From assembly GCA_963082875.1 (NCBI GenBank), contig OY720101.1:8060001-8124000 (forward strand): 64,000 bases of DNA, given 5' to 3'. Under the pieces are notes generated by a model, which was given only the letters and a program-made list of their open reading frames with translations, did no database searches and was not told the DNA's origin. Below, one piece after another: positions 25,896 through 43,388 of this stretch (the first letter of the stretch is position 1; every line of letters begins with the position of its first letter). Source of the stretch: Corella eumyota. Lineage: Eukaryota; Chordata; Ascidiacea; Phlebobranchia; Corellidae. A program made the translations under genes and the position numbers.

Positions 25896-27332
25896 ATTAC
25901 TAACTTAAAAAGTTATTATTTTTTTATTGTTTTTAACAGTGTGTAATGGATTTATGGCAAATATTTTTACAGATAATTTATGGTGAAAAAGTTGATGACA
26001 ATGTTTTTGAAATCGTAATTAATTTTAAATCACGTGACTGTATGTATGTTGTTGCACTGCAGTAATTAATTACTTCTTATAAAACGTTATGTCGACTTGT
26101 ATTTATAACATTACTAGATTTTTGCAAAAATGTTTTTCGTCAATAAAGATCAATTGGTGTTATCAAGCTTTTTGTAGATCTTCTATTATATAGATGTTAA
26201 AACCAGGGATAAATAACTTTAAATGCCCTGCACAAATAAAACCAATGAATTAAATAGAAAACCTTCAAGCTTCAATGTGAAATATTTTCTAAATCACATA
26301 GCAATTTTAAAAGTCTACAACTGAATGGAAGATTTTGTGATAGTTTTATACAATTATATTAAACCGTAAATTTTTTAAAAAAGAAAAATTTGTGGGCTGC
26401 TACTACTGCATGTTGCTAATTTGTTGGGTCTTGTGTGTTATAAGTATAGGGTAACGGTTTTAACTTTAGGTTTAAGAAAGACAAACTTAAACATTACAAA
26501 CACAATATCAATTTTAGTATTTATTTTAAAAATTTCAAGAATAGCAACAAATAAATAGTTTATAATGTAATAAATAAAATTTAAATGCCAAATTACTGAT
26601 GCATGAAATCAATAACAGTCGCCTCTTACGTCATTTGTCATGAGACTTGAATAAGTATTTTATTTTTTCCGGCCTTTTCTTTTTGCTTACTGTCGAGTCG
26701 ACTGCTTAAGTTTAAGCAGCTAAAGCACGTAAGCTAATTTTTTAAGGTTTGTCCTTGACCAAATAAAAGGTCAAGTTGTGCAGTTGAACTAGCAAACCCA
26801 AATTTTGTTACGGTATATTAGTATGTATCTATCTGTCTATTATAGAAAAGAACTACAGTATAAATTTATGCAATTTAATTTTTTTCTTATAAGCAAAACC
26901 AACCAACGGTAAAATATTGCCAGTTTTATTAAGAGCCCAATTAGTAAATTTTAAAAGCCTATTTTATGCGGGTAGGCAAACATTTTTATTAAACAATACC
27001 AATCACAGACTTAAGTAAAATTGGGTAAAATATACTAGTAAATGCAATTGCCTTTTTCCTTAAGCTAAAAAGCAGTTACATGCAAAATTAAAAATTTGGG
27101 CCTTACTTATTGGTCTAACAGCTGTAAAGTTTATATTTTATATAAAATTTTTTATAATTATTTACCAAATACCCCCTTTAAGAATATTAACCTCATTTAA
27201 GAAAATTGTTAAATGTTTAGTGCAATTTTTCATTTTAAAATAACTATAAAATACAGAAGTTTGTTTTTAATTATTATTTATTAAAATTTTTTCCTAGTTT
27301 TTTTCAGTTTTTTGAGTTAGTTAGAAACAAGG
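25896..27332. other. 3' flank of eIF3J and 5' flank of first aspartic protease gene
   Basis: AATAAA at 26142-26147 ends eIF3J. From about 26230 the sequence resembles the flank of the pseudogene at about 31140-32146: shared blocks include CATGAAATCAAYAACAG, GTTTAAGCAGCTAA.RCACGTAAG and ATAAAAGGT.AAGTTG. This is probably the duplicated promoter region of the protease genes. Confidence 0.6.
26142..26147 (+). terminator. Polyadenylation signal of eIF3J
   Basis: Canonical AATAAA (in GTCAATAAAGATC), about 250 bases after the stop codon. Confidence 0.6.
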
Positions 27333-30603
<3,271 letters not shown>

Positions 30604-32146
30604 AATTCAAGTTTTGCTTTAATATACTTAATCCAGATCGTTGTTCATCATATATGTTAAAATTATAATCATTTATTTTTCTTGTGTTTAAAATCAGTAG
30701 TAAGTTACATTTGTAGGTACTTAAGAAACTGAAAAATCTACTTCGGCATACTTTAAATAAACCATTTTTTATTGTTGAAAGTTCAATTTTGTATTTCATT
30801 GTCTATAAAATTCAATTTACTGTTGTACCAAATCCATTGTTGTTTACTTGCTTATCCACTGATAATAAATAATTGTGTATTCTGTAGAAAACAATTATTT
30901 TAAAAAGCAGCCTATTTGGTATATATTTGGCCTGTATATGCAACTCAGAATTTTTTTCAATGAAATGTAAATATATATAGTTTGTTACTATTAAATTTTT
31001 GGTGAAATCAATGTCTTGCTGGGTCGTGTGTTATAGGGCATTTCCTAGTTCTAGTTTTCTTATGGAAATAATTAAATTTTAAACTGTTTCCTTGGATTTT
31101 GGGGCTCGACGTAAATAAAGACCCTTTGATGTTATAGACCTTTTTGTAAAAGGTATTATACAGATATTAAAACAACCATTAAATGAATTAAGAAATCCTG
31201 CAGGAACAATCACACATTAATATAGGTAAAGGTTTAAATAGAAAATGTTGAAGCGGGTAATTTGAAAATATTTTCTTAACCACATGGCGATTTTAAAAGT
31301 CGTATATATTTAATAGCAAGATATATTTTAACAGCAAACATTACAAAACACAATGTTATGTTTATTTTTTAAATATATTTTAGGTAAGATATAAAACAAA
31401 TAATTTAAAAATGATTTGAAAATTGATACATGAAATCAACAACAGCCCTATATTAAGTCATATGTCATGAACATACGTAAGTAATTTTTTTTGGTTTCCT
31501 TTTTTGATTTTTGTGGATTCGGTTGCATAAGTTTAAGCAGCTAATACACGTAAGGTTACTTGTTGCAGTTTTGTCTCTGACCATAAAAGGTGAAGTTGCG
31601 TATAGCCAGCCTAATTTTTGTTATGGTATGTTAGTATATTCGTATTATAGAAAAGTAGTGGGGTGAAAATTATCCAATTAATTTTTTTAAATTACTAATT
31701 TCAACAAACAAGGTAAAAAAAATTTTTTTTAAGAGTTATTTTGTATAGGTTGTTTTAGCGTTTGTATGTAAGTTTTATTTTAAAAACTTACTTAGTCAAT
31801 TTTATAGCAAATTTATACAGTTAGACAAACATTTTTATTAAACAGTACTAATGCAAGAAAAAGTGACCAACAATTATATATAAATAAAGTTTTACTTCAC
31901 TAATAAGAAAGCTATGTGCAAATATATAGGATTATTGGTCTTACCTAAATAATGTCTATAAATTATTTTTATTAGAAATACCAACCTTTCGAAATCTTGT
32001 CAAAGATTTCCTTAGAAAAACTAAATTGTTAAAAAAATTTCAAGTTTATTTTGATTTAACATTTAGAAATAACATTTTTAAATTTAGTTGTTATATTTTT
32101 TTTAAATTAAGTTGTTATAAGTTTTTTGAGTTGGATATAAAAAAAG
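30604..32146. other. Flank between protease gene 1 and the pseudogene
   Basis: An AATAAA lies at 30756-30761. The first 430 bases match the 3' flank of the pseudogene (35900-36050), for example TATGCAACTSAG and TATAGTTTRTTACTATYAAATTTTTG. The rest matches the 5' flank of gene 1. So flanks were copied with the gene. No coding frame of note. Confidence 0.6.
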
Positions 32147-32311
32147 ATGAAAGTTTTGCTGCTTTTAGGCATTTTGGTGGCCATGGGCAATCCATCCCAC
32201 GTGTAAGTATTTAAATATAACTATATTTTTGGCGTTACTATTGCTATTTAAATATTAGTTTACAATCCAATCTTGAAAATATGTCAAAAAATATTTGATA
32301 TTTGTTTACAT

Positions 32312-32613
32312 GGCAGCGTGGTGTAGTGATAAGAACTCTTGCTACCATGAGGTTGTGGGTTCAATCCCCACTGATCTCAAGCTGTAGCGCCCTTGAGTAA
32401 GGCGCTATAAACGGTATAAACTCCTGCTGAGCCAGCACTTAATCAGCAGCATAATTACTGGGCAATTATAGTCTCTATAATATCCTAAACTGCCACAGGC
32501 AACTCGAGACTGGGTCGGAGTAACTGATGTTACTCTATGTTTAAGTCGCGCATTCGACTTTCCCACATCGAGGATAAAGATATATATACAAAAAAAAAAA
32601 AAAAAAAAAAAAA
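32312..32613 (+). repeat. tRNA-derived SINE, near full length with poly-A tail
   Basis: It starts GGCAGCGTGGTGTAGTGATAA, with an A box (TGGTGTAGTGA). Next is GGTTGTGGGTTCAATCCCCAC with the B box GGTTCAATCCC, a tRNA-like head of about 70 bases. A unique body (GCGCCCTTGAGTAAGGCGC, CCTGCTGAGCCAGC, GAGACTGGGTCGGAGTAAC, TCCCACATCGAGG) and a run of 24 A residues at 32590-32613 follow. It lies in intron 1 of the protease pseudogene. The intact tail suggests a fairly recent insertion. Confidence 0.85.
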
Positions 32614-33218
32614 TTACCCTTAAATAAATTTTTGTAATATATATATACCTGAAAAATTTATTATGGTGAAACTGAAAAAGTGCCCATCTATTTGCCAAGT
32701 GATGAGAAGATTAAAAAGAGATGTCAGTGAGCAGATTCCATCCAATAACAATAACGCAAAGTATCTCAGAAATGCTGCTCCGGATCCACTTACCAATTAT
32801 TTGGATGTAAATAATTTTTAAATAAAATATGCTTACCAAATTTAACCAGTTTTTTTAAAAAAGTATGTTCATATTAAAAAAAAATTGTCTATTTTAAATT
32901 TAAAGAAGTTCTTTAATAGAAAAAAAAACAACAACAGGTTTTACTACTATTTTACAAAAATGATATGTTTGGTTTTGAATTTTATTATTCTAAGTTGTTC
33001 ATTTATCAAACCTTTAATAGTCTAATTGTCATATTATAGCTTAATTATGTGATATCCCATTGTGCTACTTATTGAAAATTCTAAAAATTTTCTTCCTTGA
33101 CCTTTTTATATATATATATTGTTTTCATTAATAAATTAATTTATTAAGTTGTGGCTTTTAATATAAATAAAATCATTTAAAGAATAGAGTTTTTAATCCC
33201 AAATTATTAAATTTTTAG

Positions 33219-33332
<114 letters not shown>

Positions 33333-33711
33333 TAGCATGTCTTAAGTATTCAAAAACAACTATTTATTTTTTACTGTTTAATATAAAAACAAAAAATTTT
33401 TGTTTTAAAAATCCTATTTGTTATTCTAAATGTAACAAAGAAGAAAAGTGTTTTGGTATTTGAAATTTTCGTATTTAGTTGTTCACAACAAATACAATAG
33501 TGCTGAATCAAGCACATATGTTGCGAATGAAGCTAACTTTGAAATTCAATATGGTAGTAGCATTTTGTCTGGAGTCTGCAGTCAGTATACAGTTATGGTA
33601 AGGAAACCTACCTTAATTTGGTATTACTTTTTTATTAATTTCTGTAAAAGATGCAATAAGTATGACACAGTTAAACTGCAGTTCGGTTTTTCACCATATG
33701 TTTCAAATTTC

Positions 33712-33792
33712 ACCAGGAGCGTGGTGTAGTTGTAAGAACACTAGCTACACCACCATGATGTCGTGGGTTTAATCCCAACTGCTCTCATGCTG
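33712..33792 (+). repeat. SINE head fragment (pseudogene intron 4)
   Basis: GAGCGTGGTGTAGTTGTAAGAAC and CGTGGGTTTAATCCCAACTGC match the tRNA-like head of the element at 32312 at A and B boxes. The body and tail are missing, so it is truncated. Confidence 0.7.
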
Positions 33793-35523
33793 TGTTAATG
33801 CAAACTGAACTATAATTAAAAATCAGAAATTTGCTTACAAATACGAAAATTGGTAGGCTATAATTTTTTAAGGGTTAATATTGTGTTTTTTATGTAGGTA
33901 GGTGGGTGCAATCACAGAATCAAATATTTGCTAAAGCCATACAAGCACCAAGCATTAATTTTGTAGCAGCTAAATTTGATGGAATTTTGGAAATGGGATA
34001 CTCTACAATCAGCGGGAATGGAATTACACCAGTATTTAACCAAATGTTTGCGCAAGGGGCTGTTAGCAAAAATCAGTTCTTATTTTACCTGAACAGGTTA
34101 CTTAGACCACATATTTAATTTTTTTTTAACCTTTTTGTTTCATTTTTTTTTTTAATTTGTAATAATAACTTGTATTACCACAAATAAATTCTCTGACAGA
34201 AATGCTGAAACCCCTGATGGAGGTGAATTGTATTTAGGAGGAGTAGATTCCTTTCGTTATTCAGGAGATTTCACCTACCACAAAGCTACCAAAAAGGTAT
34301 TTTAACATTACAAAAGTTAATTTGCTTATTAAAAGGGAAAGTTTATTCCAAATTTATTAGATAAACTATATATTATATATACTTACAAAAAAAACATTTT
34401 TTATTCTTTAAAAGTCCCGAAATCACCGCAGTTAATTTCAATATAATAGTAATTTACCCAGTTTATTTTTGTTGTTTAGTGATATTGGCAAATTAACATG
34501 GACAGCGGTGTGGTTAATTCTCATACTCCATTTAAGTTTTGCAAAGGTGGTTGTCAGGTTATTGTAGACAGTGGAACTTCCTTGATTGCAGGACCAACCG
34601 ACGAAGTTAAGGCCATCAACAAAGCTATAGGAGCTGTTTCAATCTTTGAGGGAGAGGTAAACAAAATGATAGTTAAGTCTGCCAGATTACTTACTGCAGG
34701 AACAAAACAACATACTTAAAGTGTACTGACTTGACTTATTTTTTACTATTATTATTTTTTTTGTATACACAAATAAACAAAGTTAATAAAAAAGCAGCAC
34801 TGATTTTAAAATAGTTTAGTTTCCTTTCCAAAATTTCAATTTAAAATTTTAGTATAAACCTATTTTCAAATTTACAGTACATATCTGTCATCCAATCTCA
34901 TGCCTTCGCTTATATTCTATTTCCTTTTATGGTTGATTTTGTTAAAATAAATAAATAATAAAGTATAATAATTAGTATATGCACTAAAAATACATAAATT
35001 CTTACTTAGAAATAAAATAAATAATGTGTACTCTTAAAGCTATTGAACAAAATCAATAGTTAAAAAAGAAAAATGAACTATTATTTTTTGTCATTAAAAT
35101 CATTCTGTGTTTTTAGTATCGTGTTATCTGCAGCCGTATTCCAACTATGCCTGATATCACTTTCATTTTGGATGAAAAAAACTATTTTCTTACCCCAAAC
35201 GATTATGTTATCCAAGTAAAATTGCTACAAAATATTGAAATGCAAATTTGGTGATTCTTTAGAGAACAACATGTTTTGAAATAGTTCCTAATTTTCTCAA
35301 TTTCTTATTACAATTCAGTTACTGTATACTTAACATGCTAAATTTAATTTTCTTTATTTTAATTTAGGAAACCAATGCAGGTGAGACTTTTTGTCTGTCT
35401 GGGTTCATGGGAATTGACGTCCCCCCACCTAAAGGCCCCCTTTGGATTTTGGGTGACTTGTTCATGGGAAAATATTACACCACTTTTGATTTTGCTGGTG
35501 ACCAAGTCGGTTTTGCAACCTAA

Positions 35524-36559
35524 AAGGACAGTGTTACAAAATAAAGTTTAATTTTTTCTCAATATATTTTAATGGATTAAAATTTTGTATTTAAATTTTA
35601 GTAAATAGTTTCTGACAATAAATATTTTTTTTATTTTAAATATATATAATCAAATTACGTAATTATATTTAATAAATAACAATAGGCGTTTTAGTGAGTA
35701 ATTATTGTTTAATTAAAAGAAGAAAAATTATGAAAGGAAGCAAAATCCCCTTTTTATTTAGTTTGATCATTAATGATGGATTTATTAATTTATAAAACTA
35801 TTCTAATTATATTATGTTTTTTTATATCTATATTAACTTTAATAGATTTTAATTAAAAATATTGAAACAATTTTGAACCTTAATTTAATTGGTAAACAAA
35901 TCTAGTTTGTAGAAAACAAATATTTTAAAAAACAGCTATTTTGGGATATTTGTCATGTATATGCAACTGAGCATATTTTCCAATAAAATTTGAATACATA
36001 TAGTTTATTACTATCAAATTTTTGTGAATCAATGATTTACTGGTCGAAATCTTGTTAATAAAAATATTCATACTTTTTTTGACATTGTTGAGAAAATATA
36101 AGACAAGTTTTTTAAAGAAAAAGAATACAACTTACAAATTTCAATATTTTTAATTACAAATTTTTATGTATAAGTTAAATGCCCATAATTTAATAGTCTA
36201 AAAAAAACTTGAACGAATTTATTTGCCCATTTTATATAAAACAATGAATAGTAGCCATAAATTTTATTTTTAGTTAAAAAACTTGTTTTGTTATTTAAAT
36301 AGAAGAATATTAATAGTTCTTGTCAGGGGGTATGTAACTAATGTTTTGTGTGTGTTGACATCAACTTCCTTTAGGTGTTGAATATAATTGTTTTGTTTGT
36401 TATATATTTAATTTGTCAACACAGCAATGTGATGTATTATAAACACATTTAATTACAGGATTGGTTTTTATTATTATATTTAGGTATTATTCATATAGAA
36501 GCTTTATAAAGGTGTTTCATATAGTCATTTTTTTAAATAACTAAATAGATTTAATAAAC
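35524..36559. other. Flank between protease pseudogene and gene 3
   Basis: A+T-rich. The stretch 35900-36050 is homologous to the 3' flank of gene 1. No coding frame was found. It should contain the promoter of gene 3. Confidence 0.5.
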
Positions 36560-39205
<2,646 letters not shown>

Positions 39206-39931
39206 ATGCTAACTAATGGTTGTTTAAATTTGCTTAACATTTTATTTAAAATTTTAAAGTTTGATAATCCATAACTCATCTAACATTTACAAATTTTGTA
39301 GTTGTGGATATATTAGTTATTCTATGTTTATTGTAAAAGTTATTATGTGCAGTATTTTAGGTGTAAATATTAAATCGGTGTATTAACATTTTGTGTACTA
39401 ACAAGTTTCCTGTTTACTTTAGTTTCTGCAGGTCACTATTTTTTACAATAAATTAGAGGTACTTTTGTATATAACTCAGTTCTTAATAGATTTCATGCGA
39501 TAAATATTACCAATCACAGGATTTAAAATGTTCCCAAACTAATTGAATGGTCTACTGGTAATAAACCCCCTGGTTAAGAACCACTTAATTTTGAAAACTG
39601 TAGTTTTAGGTTTTGAAAAGAAAAAAAAAAGACCACTTAATTTTGCAAATACTTTAGTTTAAATAAATTAACAACTTAGATACTGTGAAAAAAACTTTTT
39701 AATAGTAAACCCGTTGCTTTTTATATTTTTTGGCACATTCTTAAAATAAAATATAAACTAAATTTTTTTTTTTTTTTTTTGGCACATTCTTAAAATAAAA
39801 TATAAACTAAATTTCAATACTAACAAAGTTGGCTTAGCCTTGCTTGCTTAGTTGAAAAGGCATAGTTTAAATACTGATTGCCAATAAACTAGGCCGGTGC
39901 ATTACACTAATAAAAAAGTGGCAAAAATAAT
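39206..39931. other. Intergenic region with a short tandem duplication
   Basis: It contains the 3' end of protease gene 3 (AATAAA 39447-39452) and a 50-base direct duplication at 39727-39815. A smaller repeated GACCACTTAATTTTG block lies near 39581-39645. No gene was seen. Confidence 0.5.
39727..39815. repeat. Direct duplication with T-run
   Basis: TTTTTTGGCACATTCTTAAA and the following TAAAATATAAACTAAATTT occur twice, about 50 bases apart, joined by a long T-run. It is a recent local duplication or slippage product. Confidence 0.75.
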
Positions 39932-40585
39932 TTAAATACTGTTATAATCATTTAGTAAAATGTAGGAATATAATAAAAACGCTACCACTGGGCCTATGGA
40001 TATGTTGTCATACACAATCATTTCTGTTGTTGTGCTTATTTCGTTATACTGAAAACCAAATTGAAAGTAAGTAGCAACAACAAAAATAAGGAAAAGGGCA
40101 ACATATAGCACGTACACGTCTTTGTAAGGCCTGCTGAAAAGAAAAGCAAGCACAACCAGCAGTGACAAGCCTCTAATAAAGAATTGCCAAACTGGTTCTT
40201 CATCACTGTTAAATATTCGCACCATAAAATATCGCAGATAAAAACTTGATGCAGAACAAATTCTTCTGATTCTGTGATAAGCCTTTCCACTATAAAAATA
40301 GTGCTTGTGCCCCAAAAGGGCAGCCATGTATGTTATTGGAGACCCTCCAAAAAGTGTAACTGAGTGCACCAATCCATCAGAGGCCCAGCGCATTTGAATA
40401 TAATTAGCATAAACAATGTACCCATAAATAATATTAAAGGCAAGATGTATAAAACGAGGCAATATTGCAAAGTAACCCTTTTGCTTAAATATTAATTCCC
40501 AAGTTGGTGTTGTGGCAGTAGCTACCATAAACAAAAAGTCCAAAACCTCAAGAGAATATCGAATAGGACACAGAGTCTCTTCCAT
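39932..40585 (-). CDS. Unrecognised multipass membrane protein (intronless)
   Basis: One frame of 217 codons with an ATG at 40585. I do not recognise the family. The protein is mostly hydrophobic, with about six predicted membrane spans: roughly residues 12-30, 40-62, 75-95, 132-152, 158-180 and 194-212. Short polar loops separate them. A His/Tyr-rich loop (LLGHKHYFYSGKAYHRIRRIC) lies in the middle. There is no signal peptide and no clear enzyme motif. Composition and length make a chance frame unlikely in this A+T-rich sequence. It stands alone, downstream of the protease cluster on the opposite strand. It could be a conserved TMEM-type protein that I fail to place, or a tunicate-specific gene. 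Confidence 0.7.
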   Translation of the reverse strand: MEETLCPIRYSLEVLDFLFMVATATTPTWELIFKQKGYFAILPRFIHLAFNIIYGYIVYANYIQMRWASDGLVHSVTLFGGSPITYMAALLGHKHYFYSGKAYHRIRRICSASSFYLRYFMVRIFNSDEEPVWQFFIRGLSLLVVLAFLFSRPYKDVYVLYVALFLIFVVATYFQFGFQYNEISTTTEMIVYDNISIGPVVAFLLYSYILLNDYNSI

Positions 40586-41339
40586 TTTGCCTTATTTTGT
40601 AGTTAAAAAATAAAGAGAAATGACTATTTATGCAAGGATAGCCTGGTTTATCACCTTTTAGAAATACCAAACCTGACTTTTTTCGTTGGGTTGCTATCTA
40701 CTCGTTTTGTTCTAATTTTTTAACCTTTAAGTAATTTGCACGGCAAAACTGTTGTTAAAGGTACTTATGACGTCATATTTTTACGAATTTAACACGTTAG
40801 GATAACTTAAATAAATGCTCAAAATACGTTAAACAACTTTATGGTTTATAGTCCATGTGGACGTGGTTATATAATATGCAGTTTAAAAGATGTTTACAAA
40901 AAGAACGGTTTAAGGTAGAGTTACCCTAGTTAAACTATCTACTTAAGCCTAGTAACTTGGGGTTGCTTTTGTTGCGTTAAGCATGGAAACAATAACATGT
41001 TATAGGAGGTACTTTAAGCCATGGTTCTAAGTCATTAATACATAAATAGTGTAAGATTACTATTAGAAAATATAATTTACGCATTAGTAAAGTTCGCCAA
41101 TTTTAAGGTGAATAGGCTACAAAAGATTAGAACATAAATACAGATTGACAATGACATATTTATACAAGAGAACAGTGCCATATTCTAAATTACGTGATTA
41201 AATTACATGAGAGTGTCTAGCATAAGTTGAATTGATATAACAAAACCATGTAGCCTATATATTATAATATAATTGTCAAAACTTATAATTGTCAAAAAAG
41301 TTAATTAGCATAAAATAGGCGAAGTGTAATAGTGTTTTT
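40586..41339. other. Intergenic region
   Basis: A+T-rich, between two minus-strand single-exon genes. It includes a perfect-looking ACGTCATATTTTTACG block near 40770 and no coding frame of note. Confidence 0.45.
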
Positions 41340-42041
41340 TCATGGTAGTACGTATATAATAAAAGACATAAAAGTGCCATCCGATTTTGATCGAAGTTCA
41401 TTTGGAGCTCGCTGTAAAGCGGTTATCCATTTTTCGTTGGAGTCATCGTATATTGAAGCAAAAAGAGAAATTGATTTCAATTCAACGTTACCGCTATAGG
41501 TATCAGTCCCCACGTACCCAACTACGTGATTTCGGTACGAACTAGTTTCATCTGTAAGATCCGTGTCATCCGAGTTTAAAAAACCTGTTGGTACATTGGC
41601 TGTTGCTGGGGCACTAAATGAAAAGCTTCGCAGTCCATAGATTGTAAAAAAATCGTCCGCATATGAAATACCATCACAGTTTTTAAGGGACGTGTCTGAG
41701 GAATAAGAAAAGTCCACTAAATCAGTCAGCATGTCTTTTGCTAAAGTTGTTGAAGTGTCGTCACAGCACACTGTCACAGCATCAGTAAACCACCAATTGA
41801 CAGTCCCATTTGCCCTTGTTTCCTGTGCATGAGTCCTAACATCGTCAATGGACAAAACTGTACACGGAGGAATTGAGCAGAAAACTGGGACTAATGACGA
41901 AACACACCCAAAGTCGACGCTGCAAGTACAATTCTGTATTCCAGTTACCTCGTCATTGGAATCCAAATTAAAAAATATAACCGTGATCGCGTTATTTACT
42001 CCGACTAAGGTAAGTAATCCTATCGTCAACAACATAAGCAT
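41340..42041 (-). CDS. Unrecognised secreted cysteine-rich protein (intronless)
   Basis: One frame of 233 codons. Residues 1-18 form a signal peptide (MLMLLTIGLLTLVGVNNA). All eight cysteines lie within residues 38-122 (38, 40, 46, 55, 60, 92, 93, 122), including a CTC and a CC pair. The second half (about 123-233) has no cysteine and is rich in Ser, Thr, Asp and aromatic residues. Possible N-glycosylation sites are NCT (37) and NGT (78). There is no membrane anchor. I recognise no known domain; the compact Cys region may be a binding module with a beta-rich C-terminal part. G+C is higher than in the flanks, which supports coding. A second in-frame ATG lies two codons downstream of the first. 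Confidence 0.7.
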   Translation of the reverse strand: MLMLLTIGLLTLVGVNNAITVIFFNLDSNDEVTGIQNCTCSVDFGCVSSLVPVFCSIPPCTVLSIDDVRTHAQETRANGTVNWWFTDAVTVCCDDTSTTLAKDMLTDLVDFSYSSDTSLKNCDGISYADDFFTIYGLRSFSFSAPATANVPTGFLNSDDTDLTDETSSYRNHVVGYVGTDTYSGNVELKSISLFASIYDDSNEKWITALQRAPNELRSKSDGTFMSFIIYVLP

Positions 42042-43388
42042 TTTCTACCTATTAATTACGACTTACTAAAAGTGTTAAACAATAAAATAATGTTAAATTA
42101 AAAATATATTAATATTATTGTAAACCCTCGTCTGATGTATGCGTGGTTTAATCTATATATAACGGCGTTTCTACATTTAAGGTTTTGTTGGGAGTTCGTA
42201 TACATCGCAATCAAATTTCTTTTGAAAGTGAGGATGTACGATTGTGTTTTTAAAGACCTAAGAATTGTTTACAAGTAACTTAATACCTGTTAACATACGT
42301 TTTCTCACCTGGGTCTATTGTTTTCTATTATATAACGAAAAAAATTGACACGTAATAGTCTTACCTATACTAGGCCTACGTTTTGACATGACGGTATAAC
42401 TGGTTGACAGTATTGTCATCACGTTTATTATTTCTTTTTATTACCAAACAGGCAATTATCTTTGTTTCACATCGTTTTAAGTGCAGAGCTTTCTGTAACT
42501 TGAAAAAAATATTAGTTTATTCTGCGTTTCTTCATTACCTAGGAAAAAATATTAAAAGGATATTGCTATATAGGGTTGGTTAACTTTATAGAGGAACTCT
42601 TCTACCTTCACAAATCATCTAAAATAGTTATACTCTTTATACATCGATCAATTATTACCTGATTTGTCAGTGATTAAGTCCCCTTTGCAAGTTCTGGGTT
42701 TGTTGACCATGCCATACATAATATACTATAAATTCTTTGTGTAAACACTATTATTTATGGCATGTTTTACATCATTAAATTGATTTTGAGATTTTTATTA
42801 CTTTTATTAATGCACAAATGTTTTACATCATTAAATTGGTTTTAAGATTTTATTAATTTTGTTAATGCGCGAAAAAATCCACATAAAAAATGTTTACCTG
42901 CTTAGTTATTATTAATCTAGTCTTTGTTTATTTATTTCATTGAATAATTGTTACGCTTGGCATTTGTTAGTTTAGTGACTTGTCTGGTGAATATTATTAA
43001 ACTTATTTTATAAACTATTATTCAAGCAATGCAATTTAATTAAGTTATTACAAATTGAACAAATAAAACAATTGATTTATTCCCATGAAAAACCGTCCTT
43101 TAAATTAACATTATAACACACTGCTCACCAGTTAAGCAACTTAAGTAAACACAAAAAAGAAAAAGGCAATAAATAATAAATATATATACGGTGTTTACAA
43201 AATATTTTAGTATTGCCTATGTTTAAATTCTAGCTGCCATTGAACTATATATTAAATAAATAAAAGCAATTACGAAAAAACTAATCAAGAATATTATATA
43301 TTTTATGAAAAATGATTGCTCTAAATCAAACGTATGTTATTTTAGGTGGACAAATATTGGTTGTTAGTTATTGACTTTTACAGTAAAG
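42042..43388. other. Intergenic region
   Basis: A+T-rich. A 56-base direct duplication lies at 42762-42873 (ATGTTTTACATCATTAAATTG twice). Minus-strand AATAAA for ZNF598 lies at plus-strand 43076-43081. No further ZNF598 exon or other gene was found. Confidence 0.45.
42762..42873. repeat. Two 56-bp tandem repeats
   Basis: Units begin at 42762 and 42818 with ATGTTTTACATCATTAAATT and continue with similar A+T-rich sequence to TTAATGCGC or TTAATGCAC. Confidence 0.75.

Noticed and set aside
32026-32214. 62-codon frame over the start of the protease pseudogene
   Set aside because: It is out of frame with the signal peptide that begins at 32147 and is a chance frame.
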